A stretch of 64,000 nt of DNA from CALRQJ02 sp943370285 (GCA_943370285.1 CALRQJ020000001.1:1-64000), one strand, 5' to 3'. Shown: positions 1 to 9,046, counted from the first letter of the stretch. Notes: generated by a model from the letters alone, not told the origin. Numbers and translations: made by a program.

Positions 1-17
1 CTATTTTATCACTACAT

Positions 18-52
18 GCTGTTCACATTCAATCCCTTCGGGATTGAGCTAC
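18..52. repeat. REP-like palindrome, copy 1
   Basis: A perfect 6-bp palindrome AATCCC-TTC-GGGATT (31-45) sits in a longer stretch that recurs at 853-887 in the same orientation, with shared flanks (ATTC before, CTACCG after). The two copies bracket the first gene. REP-type palindromes spread by IS200/RAYT-like transposases look like this, but no transposase is present in the window, so that origin is inference. Confidence 0.5.
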
Positions 53-186
53 CGTTTACCTTTTTTGAGTAGAACCAACCTATCTAAAATTACTTACAAA
101 AGTATTTAAGCCCAATTTGTTTCTAATGTAAGATTTTTGCAATAAATTGATACCCTGACATTAAGTTTATACCAAATATTACTATA

Positions 187-612
187 ATGAAACATCTACT
201 GACAACAATTTTATTATTTGTCACCTTACAGGTGAATTCACAAAACAGTAATCCACCATTACCTACCGAAGATTCGGTTTATGAGCTAATACAAGTAAAT
301 GAAAAGCCAAAATTTCCCGGTGGGGATTTAGCGATAATCAAATACTTAAATGAAAAAAAAGGTTATCCGGCAATGGCAAGAGAATTGGGGTTAGAAGGAA
401 CGATTATAATTTCCTTTATAATTGAGAAAAACGGTGATATCTCAAAAGTTGAAGCCATTCTTGATCAAACTGCAGATGGTGGATTAAAGGAAGCCGCTAT
501 AAAAGCCGTACAAAGTATGAATGACATGCGAGATAGATGGACTCCGGGAAAAATAAAAGGTGTTGCAGTAAGAACAAAATTTAAGGTACCACTAAGGTTT
601 AAATTATCTTAA
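187..612 (+). CDS. Small secreted TonB C-terminal-domain protein
   Basis: A 141-residue protein with an N-terminal signal peptide (hydrophobic residues 4-16, cleavage near NSQ-NS). It is followed by one TonB C-terminal-like domain: the family entry motif KFPGGD near 42-47, a YPAMARELGLEGTI stretch near 61-74, and a closing VPLRFKL strand. In Bacteroidota, TonB_C domains occur in energy transducers and also as free-standing periplasmic modules. This one lacks the usual membrane anchor plus proline-rich stalk, so it is probably a stand-alone periplasmic module rather than a working TonB. The partner is unknown. The ATG at 187 is well placed before the signal peptide. It stands alone between two REP-like palindromes and has no operon neighbour. 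The domain call is firm, the role is not. Confidence 0.8.
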   Translation: MKHLLTTILLFVTLQVNSQNSNPPLPTEDSVYELIQVNEKPKFPGGDLAIIKYLNEKKGYPAMARELGLEGTIIISFIIEKNGDISKVEAILDQTADGGLKEAAIKAVQSMNDMRDRWTPGKIKGVAVRTKFKVPLRFKLS

Positions 613-1057
613 TCATTTCCATTTATTGTAATGGCGTGATTTAATATCTATGGCTAGCATCAAAACCTATATTCATTTTATTGCAATGCAGAAACGGCAT
701 TATATTTCTATCAATCTGTTTTTATGGCTTTTCAGAGTCTCCTGGAAGGAATCTTGACAAGTATATTAGTGGTTCTATGAGCACCCTATTAAAAACCTTA
801 GGGGTTGCCCTAACCCATATCATCTGTTTGCACGGCAAAACTTTTCATGTTATGCATATTCAATCCCTCCGGGATTAACCTACCGGTGGTCTATTGCTTC
901 CCAAGCCCAAAAGGGTTGAATTCGAATAACCATCGGCAGAGCAGGTGATACAACATCAATACAACTTAATTTCAAAGCAAGAGGGGTTGAACTAAACTCC
1001 TCTTCGCCCCTACTTTGCTACGGTTATCCCCATTCAATAGCAAAAAAGCCCCAACCC
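613..1057. other. Gene-free stretch before fusA promoter
   Basis: About 450 bases with no convincing gene. The open frame at 681-878 has no domain-like sequence and overlaps the second REP-like palindrome. A weak inverted pair, GAGGGG near 980 and CCTCTT near 1000, could end transcription ahead of fusA. Nothing else is recognisable. Confidence 0.5.
853..887. repeat. REP-like palindrome, copy 2
   Basis: AATCCC-TCC-GGGATT (862-876) is a perfect 6-bp stem with a 3-nt loop. The flanks match copy 1 at 18-52 with a few substitutions, and the loop differs by one base. Same orientation as copy 1. Confidence 0.5.
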
Positions 1058-1087
1058 TTTGCAGAATGGTTGATTTCCCTATCTTTG
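1058..1087 (+). promoter_or_regulatory. fusA promoter (Bacteroidota type)
   Basis: TTTG at 1058-1061, an 18-nt spacer and TATCTTTG at 1080-1087 match the phylum sigma-factor consensus TTTG-N19-TAnnTTTG. The start of transcription should fall near 1093, which leaves a leader of about 285 nt before the fusA ATG. Confidence 0.75.
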
Positions 1088-1093
1088 CGCCGC

Positions 1094-1379
1094 CGTAAGG
1101 TAAGGGTATGCGGAGTGAGTAATGGTGTGACTGTCCTTATCTAACCCGGCAAGCTATGAGAGTCTGATACTACATATTGCCCCAACTAGCCTATTTGGCA
1201 GTTTAACCTTCACCGAAGGGGCAGTTAGCTGTTCAAAAAAGTACCAACCGTACAAGTGAGTGACACAACGATGTTGAACAGCTATACAAAGCAGGTAAAC
1301 AAATTAATCGTAATAATTTTTCAAACAACAAAAACAGGAGGCAAAGGCCATCCTATTATAAGTCAAAAAACAAAAAACA
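1094..1379 (+). promoter_or_regulatory. Long structured 5' leader of fusA
   Basis: The leader contains several stems. TAGCTGTTCAA (1226-1236) pairs perfectly over 11 bp with TTGAACAGCTA (1274-1284) and encloses GTAC-CAACC-GTAC (1241-1253). CCTTC-ACC-GAAGG lies at 1207-1219. TGCCCC near 1178 can instead pair with GGGGCA at 1218-1223, which overlaps the CCTTC hairpin, so the two folds compete. AGGAGGC (1336-1342) is sequestered by GCC-A-TCCT (1347-1354). Tiny upstream frames start at 1108 (4 codons) and at 1271 (38 codons, ending 8 nt inside fusA in another frame). Autoregulation of elongation factor G synthesis is one possible role; I know of no named RNA family that matches. Confidence 0.45.
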
Positions 1380-3530
1380 ATGGCTGATTTACGTTTTCAA
1401 CGCAACTTCGGTATTGCCGCTCACATTGATGCCGGCAAAACCACAACCACAGAGCGTATCTTACGCTACACCGGTATGATTCACAAAATTGGTGAAGTAC
1501 ACGACGGTGCTGCTACTACCGACTGGATGGAGCAGGAAAAAGAACGTGGTATTACCATTACATCTGCTGCTGTTAGCTGTCAGTGGAATTTTCCTACTGT
1601 TTTAGGTAAGGCTACGCCTGATACTAAAAAGTACTACTTCAACATTATCGACACTCCGGGCCACGTAGATTTTACCGTAGAGGTAGAACGTTCTATGAGG
1701 GTTTTGGATGGTTTGATTGCGTTGTTTAGTGCAGTTGATGGTGTTGAACCGCAGTCTGAAACCGTATGGCGTCAGGCTAACCGTTACAAAGTACCTCGTA
1801 TTGGTTTTGTAAACAAGATGGACCGTGCCGGTGCCGATTTCTTGATGGTGGTACAGCAGGTAAAAGAAATGTTGGGTGCTAAAGCCGTTCCGTTACAATT
1901 ACCAATCGGTGCCGAAGACAACTTTACCGGTGTGGTAGATTTGATTAAAATGAAAGGCATTATCTGGCATATGGAAACAGAAGGTATGACCTTTGATGAA
2001 ATTCCTGTGCCTGAGGATATGGTTGAAGATGTAAACTTCTGGAGACAGAACTTGATTGAAGCCGTAGCTGAATACGATGATAATTTGATGGAGAAATTCT
2101 TCGAAGATCCAAATACCATCACTGAGGCCGAAGTTCACGAAGCAATCCGTAAGGCTTGTATCGACTTGAGCATTGTTCCTATGATGTGTGGTTCTTCTTT
2201 CAAGAACAAAGGTGTACAAACTGCATTGGATGCGGTTTGCCGTTACCTTCCTTCTCCTGTAGATATTGAAGATACAGTAGGTACAGACCCAGATACAGGT
2301 GCTGAAATTACTCGTAAGCCAGATGCTAAAGAACCATTTGCGGCATTGGCTTTCAAAATTATGACTGACCCATTTGTAGGTCGTTTAGCATTCTTCAGGT
2401 GCTATTCTGGTCACTTAGATGCCGGTTCTTATGTATTGAACGTAAGAAGTGGTAAAAAAGAGCGTATCAGCCGTATTATGAAGATGTTTGCCAACAAGCA
2501 AAACCCAATCGACTTCATCGAAGCTGGTGATATTGCTGCGGCAGTAGGTTTCAAAGAAATCAAAACCGGTGATACGTTGTGCGACGAAAACCATCCTATC
2601 ACCTTAGAGAACATGTTCATTCCTGAGCCTGTAATCGCTATTGCTGTTGAGCCTAAAACACAGGCCGACGTTGATAAAATGGGTATGGCTATTGCTAAGT
2701 TGGTAGAAGAAGATCCAACCTTACGTGTAAATACAGATGAAGATACTGGCCAAACCATTTTACGTGGTATGGGTGAATTACACCTTGAAATCATCATTGA
2801 CCGTATGCGTCGTGAGTTTAAGGTAGAAGTAAACCAAGGTGCACCACAGGTAGCTTACAAAGAGGCTTTCCAAGCTACTGTTGAGCACCGTGAAGTGTTG
2901 AAGAAGCAAACGGGTGGTCGTGGTAAATTTGCCGATATTCAGTTCTCTATTGGTCCTGCCGATGCAGAATGGTTAGCAGCAAACGAAGGCAAGCACTTCC
3001 AGTTTGTAAACGACATCTTTGGTGGATCTATTCCTAGAGAATTTGTACCTGCTATTCAGAAAGGTTTCGAAACTTCTATGACTACAGGTGTATTGGCCGG
3101 TTATCCGGTTAATAACATGAAGATTCGTGTATTTGACGGTAGCTACCACGATGTGGATTCTGATGCGATGAGTTTTGAATTGTGTGCTAAATCCGGTTTC
3201 CGTGAAGCTGGCCGCAAAGCAAAACCAGTATTGTTAGAGCCGATTATGAAGGTAGAAGTATTGACACCGGATCAGTACATGGGTGATGTAACAGGTGACT
3301 TAAACCGTCGTCGTGGTATGATGGAAGGTATGGATAGCCGTGCTAATTTGCAGGTGATCAAATCTAAAGTTCCATTAAGCGAAATGTTTGGTTATGTAAC
3401 CCAGTTACGTTCATTGAGTAGCGGTCGTGCCACTTCAACTATGGAGTTCAGTCACTACAACCCTGCTCCAAACAACATTGCTGAAGAAGTAATGGCAAAA
3501 AACAAAGGCAAATTAAAGTCTGACGACTAA
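1380..3530 (+). CDS. fusA: Elongation factor G
   Basis: A 716-residue translational GTPase that moves tRNA and mRNA through the ribosome and, with ribosome recycling factor, splits spent ribosomes. The G-domain motifs are complete: P-loop AHIDAGKTT (14-22), switch I RGITIT (about 55-60), DTPGHVD (about 91-97) and NKMDR (about 145-149). Domains II-V follow at full length. Family members usually lie in the rpsL-rpsG-fusA str operon; here the gene stands alone with its own promoter and a strong terminator. It could therefore be the main or a second EF-G copy, which the window cannot decide, although its sequence looks canonical. The leader suggests expression control. The start is fixed by the conserved MADLRFQRNFGIAAHID opening. 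Confidence 0.97.
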   Translation: MADLRFQRNFGIAAHIDAGKTTTTERILRYTGMIHKIGEVHDGAATTDWMEQEKERGITITSAAVSCQWNFPTVLGKATPDTKKYYFNIIDTPGHVDFTVEVERSMRVLDGLIALFSAVDGVEPQSETVWRQANRYKVPRIGFVNKMDRAGADFLMVVQQVKEMLGAKAVPLQLPIGAEDNFTGVVDLIKMKGIIWHMETEGMTFDEIPVPEDMVEDVNFWRQNLIEAVAEYDDNLMEKFFEDPNTITEAEVHEAIRKACIDLSIVPMMCGSSFKNKGVQTALDAVCRYLPSPVDIEDTVGTDPDTGAEITRKPDAKEPFAALAFKIMTDPFVGRLAFFRCYSGHLDAGSYVLNVRSGKKERISRIMKMFANKQNPIDFIEAGDIAAAVGFKEIKTGDTLCDENHPITLENMFIPEPVIAIAVEPKTQADVDKMGMAIAKLVEEDPTLRVNTDEDTGQTILRGMGELHLEIIIDRMRREFKVEVNQGAPQVAYKEAFQATVEHREVLKKQTGGRGKFADIQFSIGPADAEWLAANEGKHFQFVNDIFGGSIPREFVPAIQKGFETSMTTGVLAGYPVNNMKIRVFDGSYHDVDSDAMSFELCAKSGFREAGRKAKPVLLEPIMKVEVLTPDQYMGDVTGDLNRRRGMMEGMDSRANLQVIKSKVPLSEMFGYVTQLRSLSSGRATSTMEFSHYNPAPNNIAEEVMAKNKGKLKSDD

Positions 3531-3552
3531 TTGATTTGTTGATGGATATAGT

Positions 3553-3586
3553 AAAGCCCCGTTCTGCAAAGAGCGGGGCTTTTGTT
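3553..3586 (+). terminator. fusA intrinsic terminator
   Basis: A 12-bp stem (AAAGCCCCGTTC with GAGCGGGGCTTT, one G-T wobble) around the loop TGCAAA, followed by a T-rich run. Confidence 0.9.
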
Positions 3587-3671
3587 TTGGCATATAGCTG
3601 TAAACGATAAAGCTTATAAATGAATATTTTACCCTTTACAAGTAGTTATCGTTGCGAAAGCTATAAAACAA

Positions 3672-3699
3672 AACAGCCACTTCAAATGAAGTGGCTGTT
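3672..3699 (-). terminator. Terminator of the TonB receptor gene
   Basis: A perfect 13-bp inverted repeat, AACAGCCACTTCA with TGAAGTGGCTGTT. On the reverse strand it is followed by TTTGTTTTAT. It lies about 25 nt past the receptor stop codon. Confidence 0.85.
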
Positions 3700-3723
3700 G
3701 ATGTATTAAATAGTGTGTTACGA

Positions 3724-6519
3724 TTAGAATACGTTATAAGCAAAACTTACATAGTACAATCCACCAACCTCTGGGTTACCAAAGGCGTTAAAGAAGTACT
3801 TGTTCATGATGTTAGAACCACCAATTTTAAGAATGCTACGCTTCTCTGGAAACTTCATGCTGATTTGAGCATCTAATGTGCCAAATGCAGGTGTTGTACC
3901 ACTTACAAAAGTGCTTTCATAGTTAACCATATCTTGCCATCTGTACAATACATTAAAGCCATAACGCTTAGCAATATTGTCGTTTCTTAAACCAATATTG
4001 TAACGGCTTTCAGGAGCATTAAAGAAAGTTACCAAACCTGCCGGTACATTCTTTAATTTATCAGAAGCATAGTTACCGCTTAATACAAAGCTCTTAGGCA
4101 ATAAATATTCAAAGCCAATACCAAAACCTTGTGCATCTACTGCTGTAGTGGTGGTAACAGGCATGCTATACACTTGTCTGGTATTACCGCTCAATAATGC
4201 TAATGGAGCAGGTACACCAGGAGGTAAAGGTTGTCTTGCTTGAATTACGATTTGAGTACCAATAAAGTTCTCGTAATTACTAGTATAGTAGTAGGCATCA
4301 ATTAATAATTTCTTAGCAATAATGCCTTTGTAGCCTACTTCATAGCTTTTTACACTTTCAGGCTTAAATTCGGGCACTTTGTATGGCGTTAACAAACCTG
4401 CAGTTGCACCTAATGCAGCAGGAATATTACCACCATTACCAACTAATGCTGTTTGGAAAGCAGCACCAAACTGTGCTACGTTAGCTTGTGTGTAAATTGG
4501 ATTACCTGCAAAATTGTATTTGGCAGTAGCCCATGGTAAACCACCGATCAATCGAGCAGATCCAGCATTCAAATCAATAAATTGATTTTGTGTAGATGGA
4601 ATACGGAAACCTGTTTGATAAGAAGCACGGAAATTATTGTCTTCAGCAATTTTAACTACAGCAGATACTCTTGGTGTAAAGCGACCTTTAAAGTTCTCAT
4701 TCTTGTCATAACGACCAGAAGCAGTCAACTTCAACACATCTTTGAATAGTTTCTTTTGAACTTGCATGAATCCACCAACTTCGTTGATTTTGATACGGCC
4801 ATTGGCATCATCAAATAAAGTACCTTGAGAATTCAAAGAGAATTGTCTTACCATAGCACCAACTTGTAAGTCAACTACGTTGTCTAACAAACGGCTGAAA
4901 TTGTAAGTACCTTCTGCAACATATAAGTCTGATTTATCTAAGAACAAACCACCCTGTGGAATTGGCTTAGCTCTTAAATTATTGTAAGCAGCCTTAAAGC
5001 CATCAGAACCTGGTAATAAACGACCGGCATCAGCATTGCCTCTAGCAATACCATGTGCAGCATCAATTGAAGCACCGCCAGATCTTGCAGCTACAAATGC
5101 ACCAACATATTGTGGGAACCAAGTTGTACTAGGCTTCCAACTTTCATTCATCAACTGACTTAAAACAGTTGCGTTGTAAGATTCACCGGCATTTTCTTGC
5201 GTGGTGTACAATCTTACGTTGAAATCTTTACCCTTTACATTGAATTGGTACTGACCCAATTTTACATCTTTTAAAGAGTAACGGTCACTACCTGTATATA
5301 CAGTTGTACCAATACCCCAATAAGCCTGGAAAGATGCTTCTATATTTTCAGTGATTTTATAAAAGGCCCCACCGGTTAACTTTACGTTGTAAGTATTATA
5401 ATCAACCACATCTTTTTCTAAATAACCTGTTCTTGATACTACTTGGTTAGCAGGAATCAAACCAATGGCTGCACCAGGTAAAACACCTGCTGTAATCATA
5501 GCTTGAGCGACAGCAGTCATGTTGGCATTGATTTCATCACCATAACTATTTACACCATCATAAGAAGGATTGCTACGGTCTCCTGCAATAGTTTTAGAAC
5601 CATTTCTATCGTAGTTACGATAGTCTTGTGCCTGCCAATCACGGGCTTGGATAAACTGACCGGTTACTTTGAAAGCAAATTTTTCACTTACTTTTTTACC
5701 CCAACGGAAATTCCAGTCGAAGTAAGGTGAAGTATTACGCTGACGCTTATCGGTATGCATAATACCCTGCTTTACTTGCCAGCTTAATCCCTGATTTTTG
5801 AAAGGATTCTTACTAGTAATCAACATAGTACCATTCATACCACCTGCACCATATAATGCAGAAGATGCACCCGGCAATAATTCAATGTTATCCACGTCTA
5901 ATTCAGTAATACCAATAATATTACCAACAGCGAAGTTTAAACCAGGAGCCTGATTATCCATACCATCAATGTATTGGTTAAATCTAAGGCTACCAGAACC
6001 GTTAAAACCACGGGTACTTACTGTTTTGAAAGTTAAGGAAGACACTGTCATGTCAACACCTTTCAAGTTGGCAATTGCCTCATAGTAACTTGGGGCTGCT
6101 GCAGTACGAATGGCCTGAGAACTCAAACGTTCGATAGATACCGGAGATTCCAAAATTCTTTCCGGAACCCTTGATGCAGATACGACCACATCTTCTCCTA
6201 AAGCAACACTTGGAACAAAACTTACCGAAATAGCTTTAGCAGCATCGGTAACGCTAACCTCTTGAGAGGCAAAGCCAATGGAAGAAATAACTAAAGTGAA
6301 TGGCAATTTCTGATTTGTAGTCAGTTTAAAATTACCCTTGTCGTCTGTAAATGTACCTGAACTAGTTCCCTTGATGGTAACAGAAACTGCAGAGATTACA
6401 TCTTTCGTCTTACTGTTCATTACATTACCGCTGATGGTAACCGATTGCTGCGCATTAGCTGCTAAAGATAGCAGGGAGGATACGATAAGCAATGCCCAAT
6501 AGCTGTAGCTTTTTCTCAT
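3724..6519 (-). CDS. TonB-dependent outer-membrane receptor
   Basis: A 931-residue receptor that would import a ligand across the outer membrane using TonB energy. The layout is a signal peptide (1-24, ending ANAQQ), a carboxypeptidase-regulatory-like beta-sandwich (about 28-110, opening VTISGNVMNSKTKDVISAV), a plug domain (about 115-240, with the RGFNGSGS and SALYGAGGMNGTMLI motifs), and a barrel ending in an aromatic residue (SFAYNVF), as expected for BAM-dependent insertion. No SusD-like partner is adjacent, so this is not a SusCD polysaccharide locus. The ligand cannot be read from the sequence; iron chelates or cobalamin are typical of solitary receptors. It is monocistronic, with its own terminator. 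Confidence 0.92.
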   Translation of the reverse strand: MRKSYSYWALLIVSSLLSLAANAQQSVTISGNVMNSKTKDVISAVSVTIKGTSSGTFTDDKGNFKLTTNQKLPFTLVISSIGFASQEVSVTDAAKAISVSFVPSVALGEDVVVSASRVPERILESPVSIERLSSQAIRTAAAPSYYEAIANLKGVDMTVSSLTFKTVSTRGFNGSGSLRFNQYIDGMDNQAPGLNFAVGNIIGITELDVDNIELLPGASSALYGAGGMNGTMLITSKNPFKNQGLSWQVKQGIMHTDKRQRNTSPYFDWNFRWGKKVSEKFAFKVTGQFIQARDWQAQDYRNYDRNGSKTIAGDRSNPSYDGVNSYGDEINANMTAVAQAMITAGVLPGAAIGLIPANQVVSRTGYLEKDVVDYNTYNVKLTGGAFYKITENIEASFQAYWGIGTTVYTGSDRYSLKDVKLGQYQFNVKGKDFNVRLYTTQENAGESYNATVLSQLMNESWKPSTTWFPQYVGAFVAARSGGASIDAAHGIARGNADAGRLLPGSDGFKAAYNNLRAKPIPQGGLFLDKSDLYVAEGTYNFSRLLDNVVDLQVGAMVRQFSLNSQGTLFDDANGRIKINEVGGFMQVQKKLFKDVLKLTASGRYDKNENFKGRFTPRVSAVVKIAEDNNFRASYQTGFRIPSTQNQFIDLNAGSARLIGGLPWATAKYNFAGNPIYTQANVAQFGAAFQTALVGNGGNIPAALGATAGLLTPYKVPEFKPESVKSYEVGYKGIIAKKLLIDAYYYTSNYENFIGTQIVIQARQPLPPGVPAPLALLSGNTRQVYSMPVTTTTAVDAQGFGIGFEYLLPKSFVLSGNYASDKLKNVPAGLVTFFNAPESRYNIGLRNDNIAKRYGFNVLYRWQDMVNYESTFVSGTTPAFGTLDAQISMKFPEKRSILKIGGSNIMNKYFFNAFGNPEVGGLYYVSFAYNVF

Positions 6520-6654
6520 AATAGCAAGTTTTAGAATTGAATTGTCAGCAAAATAGCAATTGTTATTTTTCTGTAAAAATTTAATTTGTCCACAAATAAA
6601 CGAATCGTGTTGGGAAAATAAAAACCTTTCTGCTTAAAGCTTCATTAAGGTTGG

Positions 6655-6662
6655 TAAATTTG
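6655..6662 (+). promoter_or_regulatory. purC -7 box, giving a near-leaderless mRNA
   Basis: TAAATTTG ends 4 nt before the purC ATG (6667). Transcription starts about 5-7 nt after this box in Bacteroidota, so the message would begin at or next to the start codon. No good -33 TTTG is visible. Confidence 0.5.
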
Positions 6663-6666
6663 CGTC

Positions 6667-7602
6667 ATGTCAACTTATAATTTTCCTCAACAAACAGCAT
6701 TCTACAGCGGTAAAGTAAGAGATGTATATACCATAAACAACGAATGGTTGGTAATGATTGCCAGCAATCGTATTTCTGCTTTTGATGTTATACTTCCCAA
6801 GCCGATACCATTTAAAGGACAAGTTTTAAATCAGGTTGCTGCATACATGCTTAAAGCAACATCAGATATTTGCCCCAATTGGTTGGTTAAAACCCCTGCT
6901 CCAAATGTTGCAGTGGGTAAAAAATGTGTTCCGTTTAAAGTTGAAATGGTAGTTAGGGGAAATCTTACCGGCCATGCTTGGAGAACTTATCATAGTGGTT
7001 TGAGGGTGTTATGTGGCGTACCCCTTCCAGAAGGGATGAAAGAGAACGACTACTTCCCCACCCCAATTATTACCCCAAGTACCAAGGCCGAGATTGGGCA
7101 TGATGAAGATATCTCAAAGGAAGATATTATTGCTAAAGGCATTGTTAGCGCTGCTGATTATGCGGTATTAGAACAGTATGCATTGGCATTATTTGCCCGT
7201 GGCAAAGCTTTGGCTGCAGCAAGAGGATTAATATTAGTTGACACTAAGTATGAGTTTGGAAAAACAGGTGATACCATTTATTTGATGGATGAAATTCATA
7301 CACCTGACTCGTCTCGCTATTTTTATGCCGATGGTTTTGAACAACGTCAAGCTAAAGGCGAAGCACAAAAACAGTTGAGTAAAGAATTTGTAAGAGAATG
7401 GTTGATTGCCAATGACTTTATGGGAAAAGAAGGGCAAACCATACCGACTATGAGTGACGAATGGATTGATACTATTTCTAAACGCTATATTGAATTATAC
7501 GAACAATTGATTGGTGAACCATTTAAACCCGAAGACTGGAGCGAAGAACAGACTTACGAGAGCATTATTGGTGCACTTCAAAGTATTCATGCCACTTTGT
7601 AA
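6667..7602 (+). CDS. purC: SAICAR synthase (purine biosynthesis)
   Basis: Phosphoribosylaminoimidazole-succinocarboxamide synthase, 311 residues, joins CAIR and aspartate with ATP in de novo purine synthesis. Family hallmarks are FYSGKVRDVY (12-21), the ASNRISAFDV motif (32-41), VEMVVRGNLTGHAWR (about 92-106) and LVDTKYEFGK (about 195-204). The length fits the longer form of the family (about 300 residues) rather than the 240-residue enterobacterial type. The start is fixed by the conserved N-terminus and there is no alternative Met nearby. It converges on the YkgJ-like gene with only 3 nt between the two stop codons and no visible terminator, so the two transcripts probably overlap. purS lies elsewhere in this window (27.4 kb), so the purine genes are dispersed. 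Confidence 0.95.
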   Translation: MSTYNFPQQTAFYSGKVRDVYTINNEWLVMIASNRISAFDVILPKPIPFKGQVLNQVAAYMLKATSDICPNWLVKTPAPNVAVGKKCVPFKVEMVVRGNLTGHAWRTYHSGLRVLCGVPLPEGMKENDYFPTPIITPSTKAEIGHDEDISKEDIIAKGIVSAADYAVLEQYALALFARGKALAAARGLILVDTKYEFGKTGDTIYLMDEIHTPDSSRYFYADGFEQRQAKGEAQKQLSKEFVREWLIANDFMGKEGQTIPTMSDEWIDTISKRYIELYEQLIGEPFKPEDWSEEQTYESIIGALQSIHATL

Positions 7603-7605
7603 TCT

Positions 7606-8082
7606 TTACGGTGTGAGTTTTTCTAACACATAAAATACTGCCGGGCAGAAAGTTGAATTCTTGAGCGTAATCTGTGGTCTTTTCAGTAATACATCTTCAT
7701 CTGTGTATGGAAAACGATGACAGTCTGATGGTCGTTGGTCGTAGATACTGCAAAAATTGTCTGCTCCTAAAAAAGGACATGGAGAAGATTTGGTAACATA
7801 ATCTCCATCATTGTCTAAACTCAAATAGGTTTCAATAAACACACTTTCTTTCAATTTTAAATGTTTACTGATACGTTTAATGTCGGGTGTTTTAAACCTT
7901 GGAGAAAAATTTTTACAACAAGCAGCACAATCCAAACAATCAATCTTACTAAATGCTTCTTCATGCAGTTCTGGTAATTGCTTTAAGACTTTATTTTTAT
8001 CTGCCCGCTGCAAAAATTGTTTATACTTTTTTTGATTTTGAGCCGATTGTTTTTCCCACTGCACAAGATTAACTGCTGACAT
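7606..8082 (-). CDS. YkgJ-family cysteine-cluster protein
   Basis: A 158-residue cytoplasmic protein of the zinc/iron-chelating YkgJ family. The defining cluster CLDCAACC places cysteines at 49, 52, 55 and 56. Further conserved Cys residues follow at 102 (SSPCPFL), 111 (NFCSIYDQRPSDCHRFP, with Cys121) and 146 (TFCPAV). Eight ordered cysteines imply a bound metal or Fe-S centre. The biochemical function of the family is not established. It is divergent from the hydroxylase gene, with 67 nt between starts, and convergent with purC. The start ATG at 8082 gives a hydrophilic, Lys/Gln-rich N-terminus with no signal peptide. Confidence 0.85.
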   Translation of the reverse strand: MSAVNLVQWEKQSAQNQKKYKQFLQRADKNKVLKQLPELHEEAFSKIDCLDCAACCKNFSPRFKTPDIKRISKHLKLKESVFIETYLSLDNDGDYVTKSSPCPFLGADNFCSIYDQRPSDCHRFPYTDEDVLLKRPQITLKNSTFCPAVFYVLEKLTP

Positions 8083-8125
8083 ACCACTCTTATATTTTGA
8101 TAAAATAAAATTAATTCAGAATTTG

Positions 8126-8133
8126 TTACTTTG
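8126..8133 (+). promoter_or_regulatory. -7 box of the hydroxylase gene
   Basis: TTACTTTG, a one-mismatch TAnnTTTG, lies 16 nt before the ATG at 8150. It overlaps the TTG that would open the longer reading frame at 8123, and so argues for the 8150 start. Confidence 0.4.
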
Positions 8134-8149
8134 TAGCATTCAAAGATAC

Positions 8150-9046
8150 ATGGAAGCAATTAGGGAACAGTGGTTAATACTTATTTCTACACCTATTTAT
8201 ATCATCATCATTGGTATAGAATTAATATTGTCACATCTTTCGCATCGCAAAGTATACAGTTTTAAAGACACCATTACCAACGTTTACTTGATGGTTTTGA
8301 ATGGTGGGCTCGATCTATTATTCAGGGTTTTTTCATTAGCTATACTCAATTTTTTTTATAGCAAAGGATGGGTTACTTGGCAAGAAGGATTGTTGTATTG
8401 GATAGCATTATTATTAGCGGAAGATTTCATGTACTATTGGCTTCACCGATTCGACCATCAGATTAGATTGTTTTGGGCGGTTCATGTTACGCATCATTCT
8501 TCGCAACACATGAATTTTACGGTGGGTTTCCGCTCTTCAGTATTTCAACCTTTGTACCGATTTATTTATTTTATTCCGTTGGCATGTGTTGGTTTTAAAC
8601 CCATTGATATTGCATTTATTTATTCAGCCACCCAAATTTGGGGCATTTTTGTGCATACTGAATTAATTCATAAAATGGGATGGTTAGAATATATTTTAGT
8701 TACACCATCACATCACAGAGTACATCATGCTTCTAACCCAAAATATCTCGATAAAAACATGGGCATGTTTTTGATTGTGTGGGATAAACTCTTTGGCACA
8801 TTTCAACCTGAATTGCCAGCAACTACTTACCAACCTGTAAAATACGGCTTAACTAAAAACTTAGAAAACCCTAATGCATTTTCCATCATTTTTCATGAAT
8901 GGATACAAATAACGAAAGATGTTTTTCAGCCGAACATTAGTTTCAAACAAAGAATGAATTATTTATTTGGTCCACCGGGGTATAGTCACGATGGCAGTAG
9001 ATTAACGAGTGAACAATTGAGAACAAAAGAAAATGCAGCACAGTAA
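8150..9046 (+). CDS. Sterol-desaturase / fatty-acid-hydroxylase family membrane enzyme
   Basis: A 298-residue integral membrane di-iron oxygenase-like protein. The histidine clusters that bind the di-iron centre are all present: HRFDH (99-103), HVTHHSSQH (112-120) and HHRVHHASN (188-196). Four to five hydrophobic segments surround them. Family members hydroxylate or desaturate lipids; in Bacteroidota, candidate substrates include ornithine or sulfono-lipids, hopanoids and carotenoids. The substrate cannot be read here and the neighbours give no pathway. I place the start at the ATG at 8150 instead of the TTG at 8123, because the promoter box lies between them. The last codons run into the terminator shared with the cold-shock gene. 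Confidence 0.85.
   Translation: MEAIREQWLILISTPIYIIIIGIELILSHLSHRKVYSFKDTITNVYLMVLNGGLDLLFRVFSLAILNFFYSKGWVTWQEGLLYWIALLLAEDFMYYWLHRFDHQIRLFWAVHVTHHSSQHMNFTVGFRSSVFQPLYRFIYFIPLACVGFKPIDIAFIYSATQIWGIFVHTELIHKMGWLEYILVTPSHHRVHHASNPKYLDKNMGMFLIVWDKLFGTFQPELPATTYQPVKYGLTKNLENPNAFSIIFHEWIQITKDVFQPNISFKQRMNYLFGPPGYSHDGSRLTSEQLRTKENAAQ

Noticed and set aside
681..878. 65-codon open frame between the first gene and fusA
   Set aside because: No domain-like sequence, no signal peptide, and the end lies in a REP-like palindrome; chance frame.
1094..1300. fusA leader as tmRNA, RNase P RNA or SRP RNA
   Set aside because: None of the conserved sequence blocks of those RNAs is present.
1336..1341. AGGAGG as the fusA ribosome-binding site
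   Set aside because: It is 39 nt from the ATG and locked in a hairpin; Shine-Dalgarno sites are also uncommon in Bacteroidota.
1784..2797. Open frames on the reverse strand across fusA
   Set aside because: They mirror the codon pattern of fusA and have no recognisable domains.
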